64,000 nucleotides of DNA. Origin: Rhizobium sp. L43. Its GTDB lineage: Bacteria > Pseudomonadota > Alphaproteobacteria > Rhizobiales > Rhizobiaceae. The stretch spans positions 62,001 through 126,000 of the forward strand of contig NZ_NWSQ01000007.1 in assembly GCF_002531725.1 (NCBI RefSeq). Reading direction: 5' to 3'. Within the stretch, counting starts at the first letter, position 1. Each line of letters starts with the position of its first letter. The notes beneath the pieces are model-generated. The model worked only from the letters and a program-made list of their open reading frames with translations. It was not told where the DNA came from and did no database searches. Made by a program: the position numbers and the translations under genes. Shown here in pieces: positions 7,801 to 17,039 of this stretch.

Positions 7801-9285
7801 ATGCCGCTTCTTCACATTGAAAACATCACCCGCAGTTTCGGGTCGACCCGGGCGCTTGCCGGTGCTGATCTTTCGATGGAGCGCGGTGAGATCGTGGCGC
7901 TGATGGGGGCAAACGGCGCCGGCAAATCGACGCTGGTCAAGATCCTTTCCGGCGTGCTTCCGGCCGATGGCGGCACGGTCAGTCTTGATGGCCGCCCCTT
8001 TGCGCCGCGCAGTCCGGCCGAAGCGGCAAGGGCCGGTGTCGTCACGGTGCATCAGTCGACGGACCTCGTCGGGGCGGCCGGCCTGACCGTTGCCGATGCC
8101 CTGCTGCTCAACCGGTTCGCCGACCGCAGCATGCCCTTCTTCGTCTCGCGCGCCGGCATCCGCCGTGCCGCGCAGTCAATGCTCGATGCCGCCGGCTTCA
8201 ACCTGCCGCTCGATCGTGATTTCGGCGAACTCAGCAGTGCCGACCGGCAACTGGTGGCGATTGCCCGGGCGCTTGCCAACCGCGCCGATCTGCTCATCCT
8301 CGACGAGCCGACGGCGAGCCTTTCCGGAGAGGAAAGCCGCCGCCTTTTCGACATTCTTCTCAGCCTGCGCAAGCGGGGCCTGGCGATCCTCTATATCTCG
8401 CACCGCACCGCCGATCTCGAAGCGATCGCCGACCGCGCGCTCGTCATGCGCGGCGGCCGCGTCGTCGGCACCTTCGCGCGGCCGATCGATTTTTCCACAG
8501 CCATCGAGACGATGATCGGCCGCAGACTGGATGCGGCGTGGCCGGATGCGCGGCCGGCGGCCGGCCCGGCGATTTTCGAGATGCGCGATATCAGCCTGCT
8601 CCCTGAAGCTGCGTCCTTCGATCTCTCATTGCATGAGGGCGAGGTGGTGGCGGTGACCGGCGTGCTCGGCGCCGGCAAGAGCCGGCTGTTCCAGGCGATC
8701 TTCGGCGTGACGGCGCTTAGCCGGGGCGCGATGTTCCTCGACGGCCGGCCTTACCGGCCGAAAAGTGCGGCCGAAGCGATTGCCGCGGGTGTCGCCATGG
8801 CGGCCGAAGACCGGCATCGTTCCTCGCTGATGCCGCCGGCATGGCCCGGCCATTCGCTGTCGGCGACGATCAGCCTGCCGCATCTTGGCAAATGGTATCC
8901 CAGCGGTTTCCTGGTTGGCGGCCGCGAGCGACGCGAGGCCGAGCAGGCGATCGCCCGTCTCGGCATCAAGGCCGCCGGTCCCCTCGCCTCTATCTGGTCG
9001 CTCTCCGGCGGCAACCAGCAGAAGGCGGTGATCGCCCGTTGGGAGGCGGAGCCGAGCCGGCTGCTGCTGCTCGACGAACCTTTCCAGGGTGTCGATGTCG
9101 GCGCCCGTCACGACATCATCCGGGCGATCCGGGCCCGCACCGACCGGGCGACGCTGATTGCGACCTCCGACCCGGAGGAGGCCTATGAAGTGGCCGACCG
9201 CATTCTCGTCATCGACCACCACGTGTTGAGGCCCGCGGCAGACGGAGCCGCCCTTGCCTCCGCAATCCAGGGAATATCCGCATGA
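7801..9285 (+). CDS. Ribose-type ABC importer ATPase with two nucleotide-binding domains
   Basis: A 494-residue RbsA/MglA-type double ATPase on the cytoplasmic face of the membrane. The N-terminal half has a canonical Walker A (GANGAGKST, residues 37-45), a signature degenerated to LSSADRQ (144-150) and Walker B LLILDEP. The C-terminal half has the atypical Walker A GVLGAGKS (287-294), LSGGNQQKAVIARW and LLLLDEPFQGVDVGAR. Such asymmetry is normal for RbsA proteins. It overlaps the permease by ATGA at 9282 and is divergent from the binding protein at 6519-7565, with which it should form one importer. Confidence 0.9.
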   Translation: MPLLHIENITRSFGSTRALAGADLSMERGEIVALMGANGAGKSTLVKILSGVLPADGGTVSLDGRPFAPRSPAEAARAGVVTVHQSTDLVGAAGLTVADALLLNRFADRSMPFFVSRAGIRRAAQSMLDAAGFNLPLDRDFGELSSADRQLVAIARALANRADLLILDEPTASLSGEESRRLFDILLSLRKRGLAILYISHRTADLEAIADRALVMRGGRVVGTFARPIDFSTAIETMIGRRLDAAWPDARPAAGPAIFEMRDISLLPEAASFDLSLHEGEVVAVTGVLGAGKSRLFQAIFGVTALSRGAMFLDGRPYRPKSAAEAIAAGVAMAAEDRHRSSLMPPAWPGHSLSATISLPHLGKWYPSGFLVGGRERREAEQAIARLGIKAAGPLASIWSLSGGNQQKAVIARWEAEPSRLLLLDEPFQGVDVGARHDIIRAIRARTDRATLIATSDPEEAYEVADRILVIDHHVLRPAADGAALASAIQGISA

Positions 9286-10343
9286 CCACGATCGACGACG
9301 ACACTCTTCCACAGGCAAGCGGCCGGCTAAAGGCATTGCCGCAATCAAGCAGCAGCCGTCTTGCCGCCCTCGGAGCGTTCCTCCGGGCAGGCGCGGTGTT
9401 CATCCTGCTGGCTGCTCTCGTCGTCGGCTTCACCATCGCCGAGCCCGCCTTCATCAATATCGCCAATCTGATGAGCATCCTGCAGGCAGTGTCCGTCGTC
9501 GCCATCCTCGGCGCCGGCGTCACCGTCACGCTGGCTGTCGGCGGTTTCGACCTGTCGATCGGCGCGGTCGCCGCATCGAGCGTGATGGCGGCGAGTTATG
9601 CGATGATCGTCTGGCACCTCGATGCCTATGCGACGGTGCCGCTGGTGCTCGCCTTCGGCGCCCTGATCGGTCTCGTCAATGCTTTCCTGATCGTCCGCCT
9701 GAAGGTGCCGGATCTCCTGGCGACGCTGGCGATGATGTTTCTGCTCTCCGGCCTGCAGTTGATCCCGACGGCCGGTCGATCGATCTCGGCCGGCCTCACG
9801 CTGCCTGATGGGTCGAAGGCGACCGGCGCCTACGACCCGGCCTTTCTGCTGATCGGCCGCTATAGCATCTTCGGCACCCTGCCGGTCTCCGTGGTGCTGA
9901 TGGCCGCTGTTGCCGTTCTCCTCTTCATCCTGACCGAGCGCACCCGCATCGGCCGGCTGCTGTTTGCCACCGGCGGCAACGAGGTCGCGACCCGGCTTGC
10001 CGGCGCATCCACCGTCCGGTTGAAGACGCTCGCCTATGTCATTTCGGGCACGCTGGCCTCGCTCGGCGGCATCGTCATCGCTGCCCGCGTCGGGCGTGGC
10101 GATGTCTCTTCCGGCGGCTCGTTGCTGATGGATTCGGTCGCCGCCGCGCTGATCGGTTTCGCCGTCCTCAATCTCAGGCGTCCGAACGTGCTCGGCACCA
10201 TTGCCGGCGCTGTCTTTGTCGGCGTGCTGTTGAACGGTCTCACCATGCTGAATGCCCCCTATTACACCCAGGATTTCGTCAAAGGCGCCGTGCTCGTCGG
10301 AGCCTTGGCGCTGACCTACGGCCTCGGCCGCAGCAATCCCTAA
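9282..10343 (+). CDS. Ribose-type ABC importer permease (RbsC-like)
   Basis: A 353-residue inner-membrane permease with about eight to ten hydrophobic segments and the RbsC pattern (LAVGGFDLSIGAVAASSVM, LMDSVAAALIGFAVLNLRRPNVLGTIAGAVFVGVLLNGL, given by parts). It is translationally coupled to the ATPase by ATGA and followed 17 bp later by an NtaA-type monooxygenase, so all three are probably one transcript. It should form the homodimeric channel for the ligand bound by the 6519-7565 protein. Confidence 0.88.
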   Translation: MTTIDDDTLPQASGRLKALPQSSSSRLAALGAFLRAGAVFILLAALVVGFTIAEPAFINIANLMSILQAVSVVAILGAGVTVTLAVGGFDLSIGAVAASSVMAASYAMIVWHLDAYATVPLVLAFGALIGLVNAFLIVRLKVPDLLATLAMMFLLSGLQLIPTAGRSISAGLTLPDGSKATGAYDPAFLLIGRYSIFGTLPVSVVLMAAVAVLLFILTERTRIGRLLFATGGNEVATRLAGASTVRLKTLAYVISGTLASLGGIVIAARVGRGDVSSGGSLLMDSVAAALIGFAVLNLRRPNVLGTIAGAVFVGVLLNGLTMLNAPYYTQDFVKGAVLVGALALTYGLGRSNP

Positions 10344-10360
10344 TTCCAAGGAGGAAAGAC

Positions 10361-11758
10361 ATGACCCGCGAAATCAGGCTGAACGCCTTCGATATGAATT
10401 GCGTCGGACACCAGTCGCCGGGGCTCTGGCGCCATCCGCGCGACAAATCCTGGACCTACAAGGATCTCGACTACTGGGTGCATCTGGCAAAGACGCTGGA
10501 GCGCGGCAAGTTCGACGGCCTGTTCATTGCCGACGTGCTCGGCGTCTACGACGTGCTGAACGGCAATGTCGATGCCGCACTTCGCCATTCCGCACAGGTG
10601 CCGGTCAACGATCCGCTGCAGCTGATCCCGACCATGTCCTACGAGACCGAGCATCTCGGCTTCGGCCTGACGGCATCGCTCTCCTTCGAGCATCCCTACA
10701 CCTTCGCCCGCCGCATCTCGACCCTCGACCATCTGACCAAGGGCCGCGTCGGCTGGAATATCGTCACCTCCTATCTCAACAGCGGCGCGCTCAATATCGG
10801 CCAGCCCGCGCAGACCAAGCATGACGATCGCTACGATCTTGCCGAGGAATATCTCGAGGTCTGCTACAAACTCTGGGAGGGAAGCTGGGAGGATGGCGCC
10901 GTCGTCCGTGACCGCGAAAGCGGCATCTTCACCCATCCGGAAAAAGTCCATCCGATCCGCCATGCCGGCAAGCATTTCAACGTGCCCGGCATTCACTTGA
11001 GCGAACCCTCGCCGCAGCGCACCCCGGTGCTCTACCAAGCCGGCGCCTCCAGCCGCGGCAAGGATTTCGCCGGCGCCCATGCCGAATGCATCTTCGTCGC
11101 CTCCCCGTCGAAGGCGGTGCTGAAGCGCTACGTCGCCAATGTCCGCGAGGCGGCCGAACGTATCGGCCGCAATCCGCGCGAAATCCTCGCCTTCAACCTG
11201 CAGACCGTGGTCCTCGGCGAAACGGATGCGGGTGCGCAGCGGAAATTCAACGAATACCGCAAATATGCCTCCTTCGAGGGTGCGCTGACACTGATCTCCG
11301 GCTGGACCGGCATCGATTTCGGCCAGTTCGGGCCGGACGAGGTGCTCCGCCACCGCCATACCAATGCGGTGCAATCGGCTGTCGAGACCTTCACGACCAT
11401 CGATCCCACCAAGGAATGGACGGTGCGCGAAATGGCCGACTGGGTCGGCGTCGGCGGTTTCGGCCCGGTTTTCGTCGGCTCGCCGCAGACGGTCGCCGAC
11501 CTGATGCAGGAATGGATCGAGGATACCGATGTCGACGGCTTCAATCTCGCCTATGCCGTGACGCCGGAGAGTTTCGAGGATGCCGTCGATCTGCTGGTGC
11601 CGGAACTGCAGAAGCGCGGCGTCTACAAGACGGACTATACCAAGGGAACGCTGCGCGAAAAGCTCGGGGGAGCGGGGCCGCGGCTTGCCGCGCCGCATCC
11701 GGGTGCGGCCTATCGCAATCTCTTCGGCGAGCCTACCCGCGTCGCCGCCAGCGGCTGA
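10361..11758 (+). CDS. NtaA/DszA-family FMN-dependent monooxygenase, second copy
   Basis: A 465-residue luciferase-superfamily monooxygenase. Landmarks are IRLNAFDMNCVGHQSPGLW, FDGLFIADVLGVYD, TKGRVGWNIVTSYLNSGALN and the C-terminal DGFNLAYAVTPESFEDAVDLLVPELQKRG. An ideal ribosome site (AAGGAGGAAAGAC) precedes the ATG. It is clearly different in sequence from the paralogue at 2091-3425, so the two probably act on different substrates or steps. It lies last in the ribose-type importer transcript, so the imported compound is its probable substrate. A reduced-flavin supplier must come from elsewhere. Confidence 0.88.
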   Translation: MTREIRLNAFDMNCVGHQSPGLWRHPRDKSWTYKDLDYWVHLAKTLERGKFDGLFIADVLGVYDVLNGNVDAALRHSAQVPVNDPLQLIPTMSYETEHLGFGLTASLSFEHPYTFARRISTLDHLTKGRVGWNIVTSYLNSGALNIGQPAQTKHDDRYDLAEEYLEVCYKLWEGSWEDGAVVRDRESGIFTHPEKVHPIRHAGKHFNVPGIHLSEPSPQRTPVLYQAGASSRGKDFAGAHAECIFVASPSKAVLKRYVANVREAAERIGRNPREILAFNLQTVVLGETDAGAQRKFNEYRKYASFEGALTLISGWTGIDFGQFGPDEVLRHRHTNAVQSAVETFTTIDPTKEWTVREMADWVGVGGFGPVFVGSPQTVADLMQEWIEDTDVDGFNLAYAVTPESFEDAVDLLVPELQKRGVYKTDYTKGTLREKLGGAGPRLAAPHPGAAYRNLFGEPTRVAASG

Positions 11759-11771
11759 GCGAATAATGACC

Positions 11772-11825
11772 GGCGCATAATCCTCCCTAAAAATCGGATC
11801 CGATTTTTAGGGAGGATTATGCGCC
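11772..11825. repeat. Perfect 54-bp palindrome with no loop
   Basis: The 27-bp arms are exactly complementary around a central GGATCC at 11796-11801. It begins 14 bp after the stop of the monooxygenase gene. In RNA it would fold into a very stable hairpin. There is no following T-run, so it is not a textbook terminator, although it may still stop or protect transcripts. Confidence 0.9.
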
Positions 11826-11849
11826 AATCAAAGTGACAGAGCGTCCTTA

Positions 11850-11869
11850 GCGCGTCCTGTTGGACGCGC
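11850..11869. repeat. GCGCGTCC/GGACGCGC hairpin element
   Basis: An 8-bp perfect stem with a four-base loop (TGTT), lying 25 bp beyond the 54-bp palindrome. Hairpins of this GCGCGTCC type are common between genes in rhizobia, from general knowledge. It probably is a dispersed repeat or transcript-end structure between the two transport units. Confidence 0.65.
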
Positions 11870-11987
11870 GGCGCTCTGGGTGACAAAAAATGTCTCGCGG
11901 AGCCAGATCATTCGAATTTAATCTCTATGACAATCGGTGTTTCGACCTGAATATAGGCTCTGGAAATTTCACCGATCAGGAGGGGTC

Positions 11988-13598
11988 ATGACCGTACTAT
12001 CTATCTCGCGGCGCACGCTGATGAAGGGCACCGCCCTGCTCCTTGCCTCGACGGCGCTCGCCCGGCAAGCGCTTGCACAGACGGCGCCCGCCGGCGGACG
12101 GCTGATCGTTGCGGCCGATTCCGAGCCGAAGAACCTCAATCCTGCGATCGTCGCCTCGAACGGTGTCTTCTTCGTTGCGAGCAAGGTGATCGAGCCGCTC
12201 GCCGAAGCGTCGTTCGATGGCAAGGACGGGCTTGCGCCGCGGCTTGCCACCTCCTGGGAGGGCTCGGCCGACGGCCTTTCCGTCACCTTCAAGCTGCGCG
12301 ATGGCGTCACCTGGCACGACGGCAAGCCGTTTACATCAGTCGATGTCGCCTTCTCGGCGCTCAACATCTGGAAGCCGCTGCAGAATCTCGGCCGCCTGGT
12401 CTTCGCCAATCTCGAAGCCGTCGATACGCCTGACGATTACACCGCCGTCTTCCGTTTCTCCAAGCCGACGCCGTTCCAGCTGATCCGCAACGCGCTGCCT
12501 GTTGTGACAAGCGTCGTCGCCAAACACATTTTCGACGGCAGCGATATCGCCACCAATCCGGCCAACAACACGCTTGTCGGCACCGGGCCGTTCAAGTTCG
12601 CCGAACACAAGCCCGGCGAATATTACCGGCTGACGCGCAATGAGACTTACTGGGACAAGGAGCAGCCGAAACTCGACGAGATCGTCTTCCGCGTGCTGCC
12701 GGATCGCGAGGCGGCGGGTGCCGCACTCGAAGCAGAGGAAATCCAGCTTGCCGCCTTTTCGGCGGTGCCGCTCGCCGATCTCGACCGCATCTCCAAGGTC
12801 GACGGCATCAAGGTGATCTCGAAGGGCTACGAGGCCCTGACCTACCAGCTCATCGTCGAGATCAATCACCGCCGCAAGGAGTTGGCCGATCTCCGGGTGC
12901 GTCAGGCGATCGCCCAGGCAATCGACAAGAAATTCGTGGTCGATACGATCTTCCTCGGTTACGCCACTGCTTCGACCGGCCCGGTGCCGAAGAATGCGCC
13001 GGAATTCTATACATCCGATGTCGCGACCTATGCGTTCGACCCCGCCGCTGCCAACGATATTCTCGACAAGGCCGGGTATAAACAAGGGCCTGATGGCAAC
13101 CGCTTCACGCTGAAACTCCGCCCCGCGCCCTATTTCAACGAGACCCGCCAGTTCGGCGATTACCTTCGCCAGGCGCTTGCCGTGATCGGCATCGATGCCG
13201 AGATCGTCAATGCCGATGCGGCCGCGCACCAGAAGGCTGTTTATACCGACCACGATTTCGACCTTGCCGTCGGTCCGCCGGTCTTCCGCGGCGATCCGGC
13301 GATCTCCACCACCATTCTCGTCCAGTCCGGGACACCAGCCGGCGTGCCCTTCTCCAACCAGGGCGGCTACGCCAATCCGGAGCTCGACAAGATCATCAAA
13401 CAGGCCTCCGAGACGGTCGACACGGCGGCGCGCACCGATCTCTACCGCAAGTTCCAGCAGCTCGTCGTCGCCGATCTGCCGCTGATCAACGTCGCGGAAT
13501 GGGGGTTCATCACCGTCGCGCGCGATACCGTGCTGAACGTCGCGGACAATCCGCGCTGGGCGGTCTCGAACTGGGGCGATACCGCGCTGCAATCGTGA
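11988..13598 (+). CDS. Peptide/opine/nickel-type (Dpp-family) ABC substrate-binding protein
   Basis: A 536-residue SBP_bac_5-family periplasmic protein. The N-terminus (ISRRTLMKG followed by a hydrophobic stretch ending near ALAQ) is a signal sequence with a twin-arginine-like start. Family features are GGRLIVAADSEPKNLNPAI and GLAPRLATSWEGSADGLSVTFKLRDGVTWHDG, both near the N-terminus. AGGAGGGG precedes ATG 11988. It opens a six-gene unit with two permeases, two ATPases and an aminotransferase. The fold takes peptides, opines, glutathione or metal complexes; the ligand is not determined here. Confidence 0.9.
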   Translation: MTVLSISRRTLMKGTALLLASTALARQALAQTAPAGGRLIVAADSEPKNLNPAIVASNGVFFVASKVIEPLAEASFDGKDGLAPRLATSWEGSADGLSVTFKLRDGVTWHDGKPFTSVDVAFSALNIWKPLQNLGRLVFANLEAVDTPDDYTAVFRFSKPTPFQLIRNALPVVTSVVAKHIFDGSDIATNPANNTLVGTGPFKFAEHKPGEYYRLTRNETYWDKEQPKLDEIVFRVLPDREAAGAALEAEEIQLAAFSAVPLADLDRISKVDGIKVISKGYEALTYQLIVEINHRRKELADLRVRQAIAQAIDKKFVVDTIFLGYATASTGPVPKNAPEFYTSDVATYAFDPAAANDILDKAGYKQGPDGNRFTLKLRPAPYFNETRQFGDYLRQALAVIGIDAEIVNADAAAHQKAVYTDHDFDLAVGPPVFRGDPAISTTILVQSGTPAGVPFSNQGGYANPELDKIIKQASETVDTAARTDLYRKFQQLVVADLPLINVAEWGFITVARDTVLNVADNPRWAVSNWGDTALQS

Positions 13599-13638
13599 TA
13601 GAATCGGCGGCAATTCTCTTCCAGAGGCCCTGTCCGGC

Positions 13639-14628
13639 GTGAAACGAGCCATCATCCTCCTGAGGCGCAGGGCGATCAGCAGCATTCCGGTGCTGCTGAT
13701 CGTGGTGATCTTCACCTTTTTCCTGCTCGAATCCGCCTCGGGCGACGCCGTCGACGCCTATCTTGGCTCGATCGGCGGCGGCGATGCCGCCCTTAGGCAA
13801 TCGCTACGCGAGAGCTACGGCCTCGACCAATCGATGTTTGCGCGCCTCTGGCTCTATCTTTCCTCACTCGCACGCTTCGATCTCGGCTGGTCGGTCGCCT
13901 TCGGCAGGCCGGTCGGCGCGCTCATCACAGAACGCCTGCCCAACACGTTGCTGCTGATGGGCAGCGCGACGGCGCTGTCCTTCGGTCTCGGCTCGGCGCT
14001 CGGCATTCTTGCCGGGGCGCGGCCGGGAAGCTTTCGCGACCGATTGCTGTCGATCGGCTCGCTGATCGTCTATGCCATTCCGAGCTTCTGGCTTGGCTTG
14101 GTTCTGAGCATTGCCTTTTCGGTGAAGCTGCGCTGGTTTCCGATCGCCGGCGTCGAGACGATCGCTTCCGGCAAGACAGGTTTTGCCCGCGCGTTGGACA
14201 TTGCGGATCATCTGGTTTTGCCGGTCGGCGCGCTCGCCCTGATCTATCTCGCCTTGTTCCTGCGGGTGATGCGTGCTGGCATGGCCGAGGCGTGGAAGCT
14301 CGACTTCGTGCTCTTCGCCCGCGCCAAAGGCCTGTCGCGCAGCCGGATCGTGCTGCGCCACGTGGCGCGCAATGCGCTGCTGCCGCTCGTCACCATGCTC
14401 GGGCTGCAATCGTCGGCGATGCTCGGCGGCAGCGTGGTGATCGAGAGCGTCTTTGCGATCCCGGGTTTCGGGCGGCTGGCGCAGGAAGCGGTCAATGGCC
14501 GCGATGCACCGCTGTTGATGGGCATTATCGTCACCAGCGCCGTCCTTGTCATCGCGGTCAATTTTCTCGTCGATCTCGTCTATGCCGCGCTCGACCCGCG
14601 CATCGGCGCGTCGGAGGGCGGCATATGA
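13639..14628 (+). CDS. Dpp-family ABC permease, DppB-like
   Basis: A 329-residue inner-membrane permease with the N-terminal helix typical of DppB (SSIPVLLIVVIFTFFLLES), five further membrane segments and the cytoplasmic EAA loop around FARAKGLSRSRIVLRHVARNALLP. It begins with GTG at 13639, 40 bp after the binding-protein gene, and overlaps the next permease by ATGA. It pairs with the DppC-like protein to form the channel. Confidence 0.9.
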   Translation: MKRAIILLRRRAISSIPVLLIVVIFTFFLLESASGDAVDAYLGSIGGGDAALRQSLRESYGLDQSMFARLWLYLSSLARFDLGWSVAFGRPVGALITERLPNTLLLMGSATALSFGLGSALGILAGARPGSFRDRLLSIGSLIVYAIPSFWLGLVLSIAFSVKLRWFPIAGVETIASGKTGFARALDIADHLVLPVGALALIYLALFLRVMRAGMAEAWKLDFVLFARAKGLSRSRIVLRHVARNALLPLVTMLGLQSSAMLGGSVVIESVFAIPGFGRLAQEAVNGRDAPLLMGIIVTSAVLVIAVNFLVDLVYAALDPRIGASEGGI

Positions 14629-15458
14629 GCTGGCTGCGGCGCCTGCTGCGCACGCCGGAAGGTGCGATCGGACTTACGATCCTTCTCATCCTGATTTCGG
14701 CCGGGCTGCTCGCTCCCGTCGTTTCGCCGGGTGATCCGTTGAGAATTGCCGGTCGAGCCCTGCTGGCGCCGTTCACCGATCCGGCTTTTCCGCTCGGCAC
14801 CGACCGTCTCGGCCGCGACGTCCTGGCCGGCCTCATGTATGGCGCGCGGACCTCGCTGACCATCGGCCTTGCGGCGGCGTTTTCGGCCATGATCCTCGGC
14901 GTCTTCGTCGGTATGGCGGCGGGTTTTGCCGGCGGGCTCGTCGACGAGGCGCTGATGCGGGTGGTCGACGCTTTCCAGATCGTGCCGGGCTTCCTGCTGG
15001 CGCTCGCCTTCGTCAGCACGATCGGGGTGTCGACGCCTGTCGTCGTCCTTGCCATTGCGCTCGGAACCTGGGCCGATCCGGCGCGGTTGACGCGGGCGCA
15101 GGTGCTGGCGATCCGCGAACAGGATTATGTCGCCTCGGCAAGGGTGATCGGCATGCATCCGGCCGAGATCGCCTTCCGGGAAATCCTGCCGAACGCGCTG
15201 CCGCCGGTGCTGGCGCTATCCGCCACCATCGTCGCCGGTGCTGTTCTCACCGAGGCGGCGCTTTCCTTCCTCGGCCTCGGCAACCCCAACATCGCCACCT
15301 GGGGTTCGATGATTGCCGAGGGACGCAGCGTGCTGCGTTCGGCATCCTATCTCTCCGTCATACCGGGCGCGACACTGGCCATTACCGTGCTCGGCGTTCA
15401 TCTGTTCAGCGAAGGTCTCGCCAAGGCGCTTGGCGACGACGGCGTGAGGGCGGCATGA
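14625..15458 (+). CDS. Dpp-family ABC permease, DppC-like
   Basis: A 277-residue permease of the DppC type. The N-terminal membrane helix is followed by the conserved periplasmic segment FPLGTDRLGRDVLAGLMYGA, then the transmembrane domain with its EAA loop (QDYVASARVIGMHPAEIAFREILPNALPP). ATG 14625 overlaps the stop of the preceding permease (ATGA). Further upstream in-frame starts lie wholly inside that gene and were rejected. It ends in an ATGA overlap with the first ATPase. Confidence 0.9.
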   Translation: MSWLRRLLRTPEGAIGLTILLILISAGLLAPVVSPGDPLRIAGRALLAPFTDPAFPLGTDRLGRDVLAGLMYGARTSLTIGLAAAFSAMILGVFVGMAAGFAGGLVDEALMRVVDAFQIVPGFLLALAFVSTIGVSTPVVVLAIALGTWADPARLTRAQVLAIREQDYVASARVIGMHPAEIAFREILPNALPPVLALSATIVAGAVLTEAALSFLGLGNPNIATWGSMIAEGRSVLRSASYLSVIPGATLAITVLGVHLFSEGLAKALGDDGVRAA

Positions 15459-16249
15459 GCGGCATTTTCTGCAGCCTCCGGCAGCTCTCGGTAACCTACG
15501 GGCGCGGCAGGAACGGTGCGGCCGCGCTCGATGGGATCGATCTCGATATCGTCGCCGGCGAAAGACTGGCGATCATCGGCGAAAGCGGTTCGGGCAAGAG
15601 CACGCTCGCCCGCGCCCTTGCCGACCTGCTGCCGGAGGAAGCGACAGTCGGCGGCGAGATGCTCTGGCCCGGGCTTGCTCATCCGCCCCGCCCGGGCCGC
15701 GATTTCGGCTTCGTCTTCCAGGATCCAGGCTCCAGCCTCAACCCGGTCCTGACGATCGGCGAGCAGATCGCCGAGGGCGCCAAGCGCCATCTCGGTCTCA
15801 GCTGGAAACAGGCCTATATCAGGGCTGAGGAATTGCTCGAGCGGGTTCGGATACCGCAGCCCGACAAGGTGGTACAGGCCTTCCCGCACCAGCTATCCGG
15901 CGGGCAGCGCCAGCGCGTGGCGATCGCCGCGGCCATCGCCGCAAGGCCTGCGCTGCTGATCGCCGACGAGGCGACCAGCGCGCTCGACGTCGTCGTTCAG
16001 GCCGAGATCGTCCGCCTGCTCGACGGGCTGGTGCGCGAGGACGGCATGACGCTGCTTTTCATCACCCACGACATCGCGCTTGCCTCCGGTTTCGTCGATC
16101 GCATCGCCGTTTTCCGCAATGCGAGGCTGGTCGAGGCAGGCCCTGTCCGTTCGGTGCTTTCGGCGCCGAAAAGCGACTATGCCGCCGCCCTGATCGCCAG
16201 CCACCGCGACCTCGCGACACCACCGCTGATCGCGGAGGTACTGCCATGA
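15455..16249 (+). CDS. Dpp-family ABC ATPase, DppD-like
   Basis: A 264-residue ATPase with Walker A GESGSGKST, Q-loop FVFQDPGSSLNPVL, signature [15 protein letters not shown] and Walker B LLIADEATSALD. It is shorter than typical DppD (about 325 residues) because the C-terminal Cys-rich oligopeptide extension is absent. That fits opine or small-ligand importers better than classical peptide importers. It is coupled to both neighbours by ATGA overlaps. Confidence 0.88.
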   Translation: MSGIFCSLRQLSVTYGRGRNGAAALDGIDLDIVAGERLAIIGESGSGKSTLARALADLLPEEATVGGEMLWPGLAHPPRPGRDFGFVFQDPGSSLNPVLTIGEQIAEGAKRHLGLSWKQAYIRAEELLERVRIPQPDKVVQAFPHQLSGGQRQRVAIAAAIAARPALLIADEATSALDVVVQAEIVRLLDGLVREDGMTLLFITHDIALASGFVDRIAVFRNARLVEAGPVRSVLSAPKSDYAAALIASHRDLATPPLIAEVLP

Positions 16250-17028
16250 ACGATGTGCTGCTTTCCGTCGAAAACTTGTCGAAAGGGTTTTCTTCCGCGG
16301 GACGCCGGGTTGCCGCTCTCGACAACGTGTCGCTGACGATCGCGCCTGGGGAAACGCTCGGTCTCGTCGGCGCTTCCGGCAGCGGGAAATCGACGCTGTC
16401 GCGCATCCTGTTGCGGCTTCTCAGCGCCGATGCCGGCTCGGTCCGCTTCGAGGGAGAGGATTGGCTTGCTCTGAACGGCGCCTCCCTCCGTCGCCGGCGG
16501 GCGCGCATGCAGATGGTGTTCCAGGACCCGCTCGCGGCCTTCAATCCGCTGGCGAGCGTTGGCGCCGTGCTCGACGATCCGCTTCGCATTCACAGCGTCG
16601 TCGCGAAAGACCGCCGCCGCGACGAGATCGCCACGCTGCTCGAACGTGTCGGCCTGTCTGCCGATTATGCCGGCCGGCCGGTCCGTGCGCTCTCCGGCGG
16701 CCAGCGGCAGCGTGTGGCGATCGCCCGAGCGATTGCGACACGGCCCTCGCTGCTGGTGCTCGACGAAGCGGTCTCCGCGCTCGATGTGACCGTGCGCGGC
16801 AGGATTCTCGAACTCCTGGTCGATCTGCAGAAAGAACAGGGCATTGCCTGTCTGTTCATTTCACACGATCTTGCCGTGGTCCGCGCCGTTTCCCACCGCA
16901 TCGCCGTCATGGATGGCGGGCGGATCGTCGAAACCGGTCCGGCAGCGACGGTCGTTGCCGCGCCGCAATCCGATGCCGCCCGTGCGCTCGTTGCCGCCGT
17001 CCCCCGTCTCGTGACCGATCCCTGCTGA
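16246..17028 (+). CDS. Dpp-family ABC ATPase, DppF-like
   Basis: A 260-residue ATPase with Walker A GASGSGKST, Q-loop MVFQDPLAAFNPLASV, signature [15 protein letters not shown] and Walker B LLVLDEAVSALD. The usual P in the Walker B LDEP is replaced by A, as in the neighbouring ATPase (ADEAT). It forms the heterodimeric motor with the 15455-16249 protein. It overlaps that gene by ATGA and is followed 11 bp later by the aminotransferase. Confidence 0.88.
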   Translation: MNDVLLSVENLSKGFSSAGRRVAALDNVSLTIAPGETLGLVGASGSGKSTLSRILLRLLSADAGSVRFEGEDWLALNGASLRRRRARMQMVFQDPLAAFNPLASVGAVLDDPLRIHSVVAKDRRRDEIATLLERVGLSADYAGRPVRALSGGQRQRVAIARAIATRPSLLVLDEAVSALDVTVRGRILELLVDLQKEQGIACLFISHDLAVVRAVSHRIAVMDGGRIVETGPAATVVAAPQSDAARALVAAVPRLVTDPC

Positions 17029-17039
17029 AGGAAGTATCC

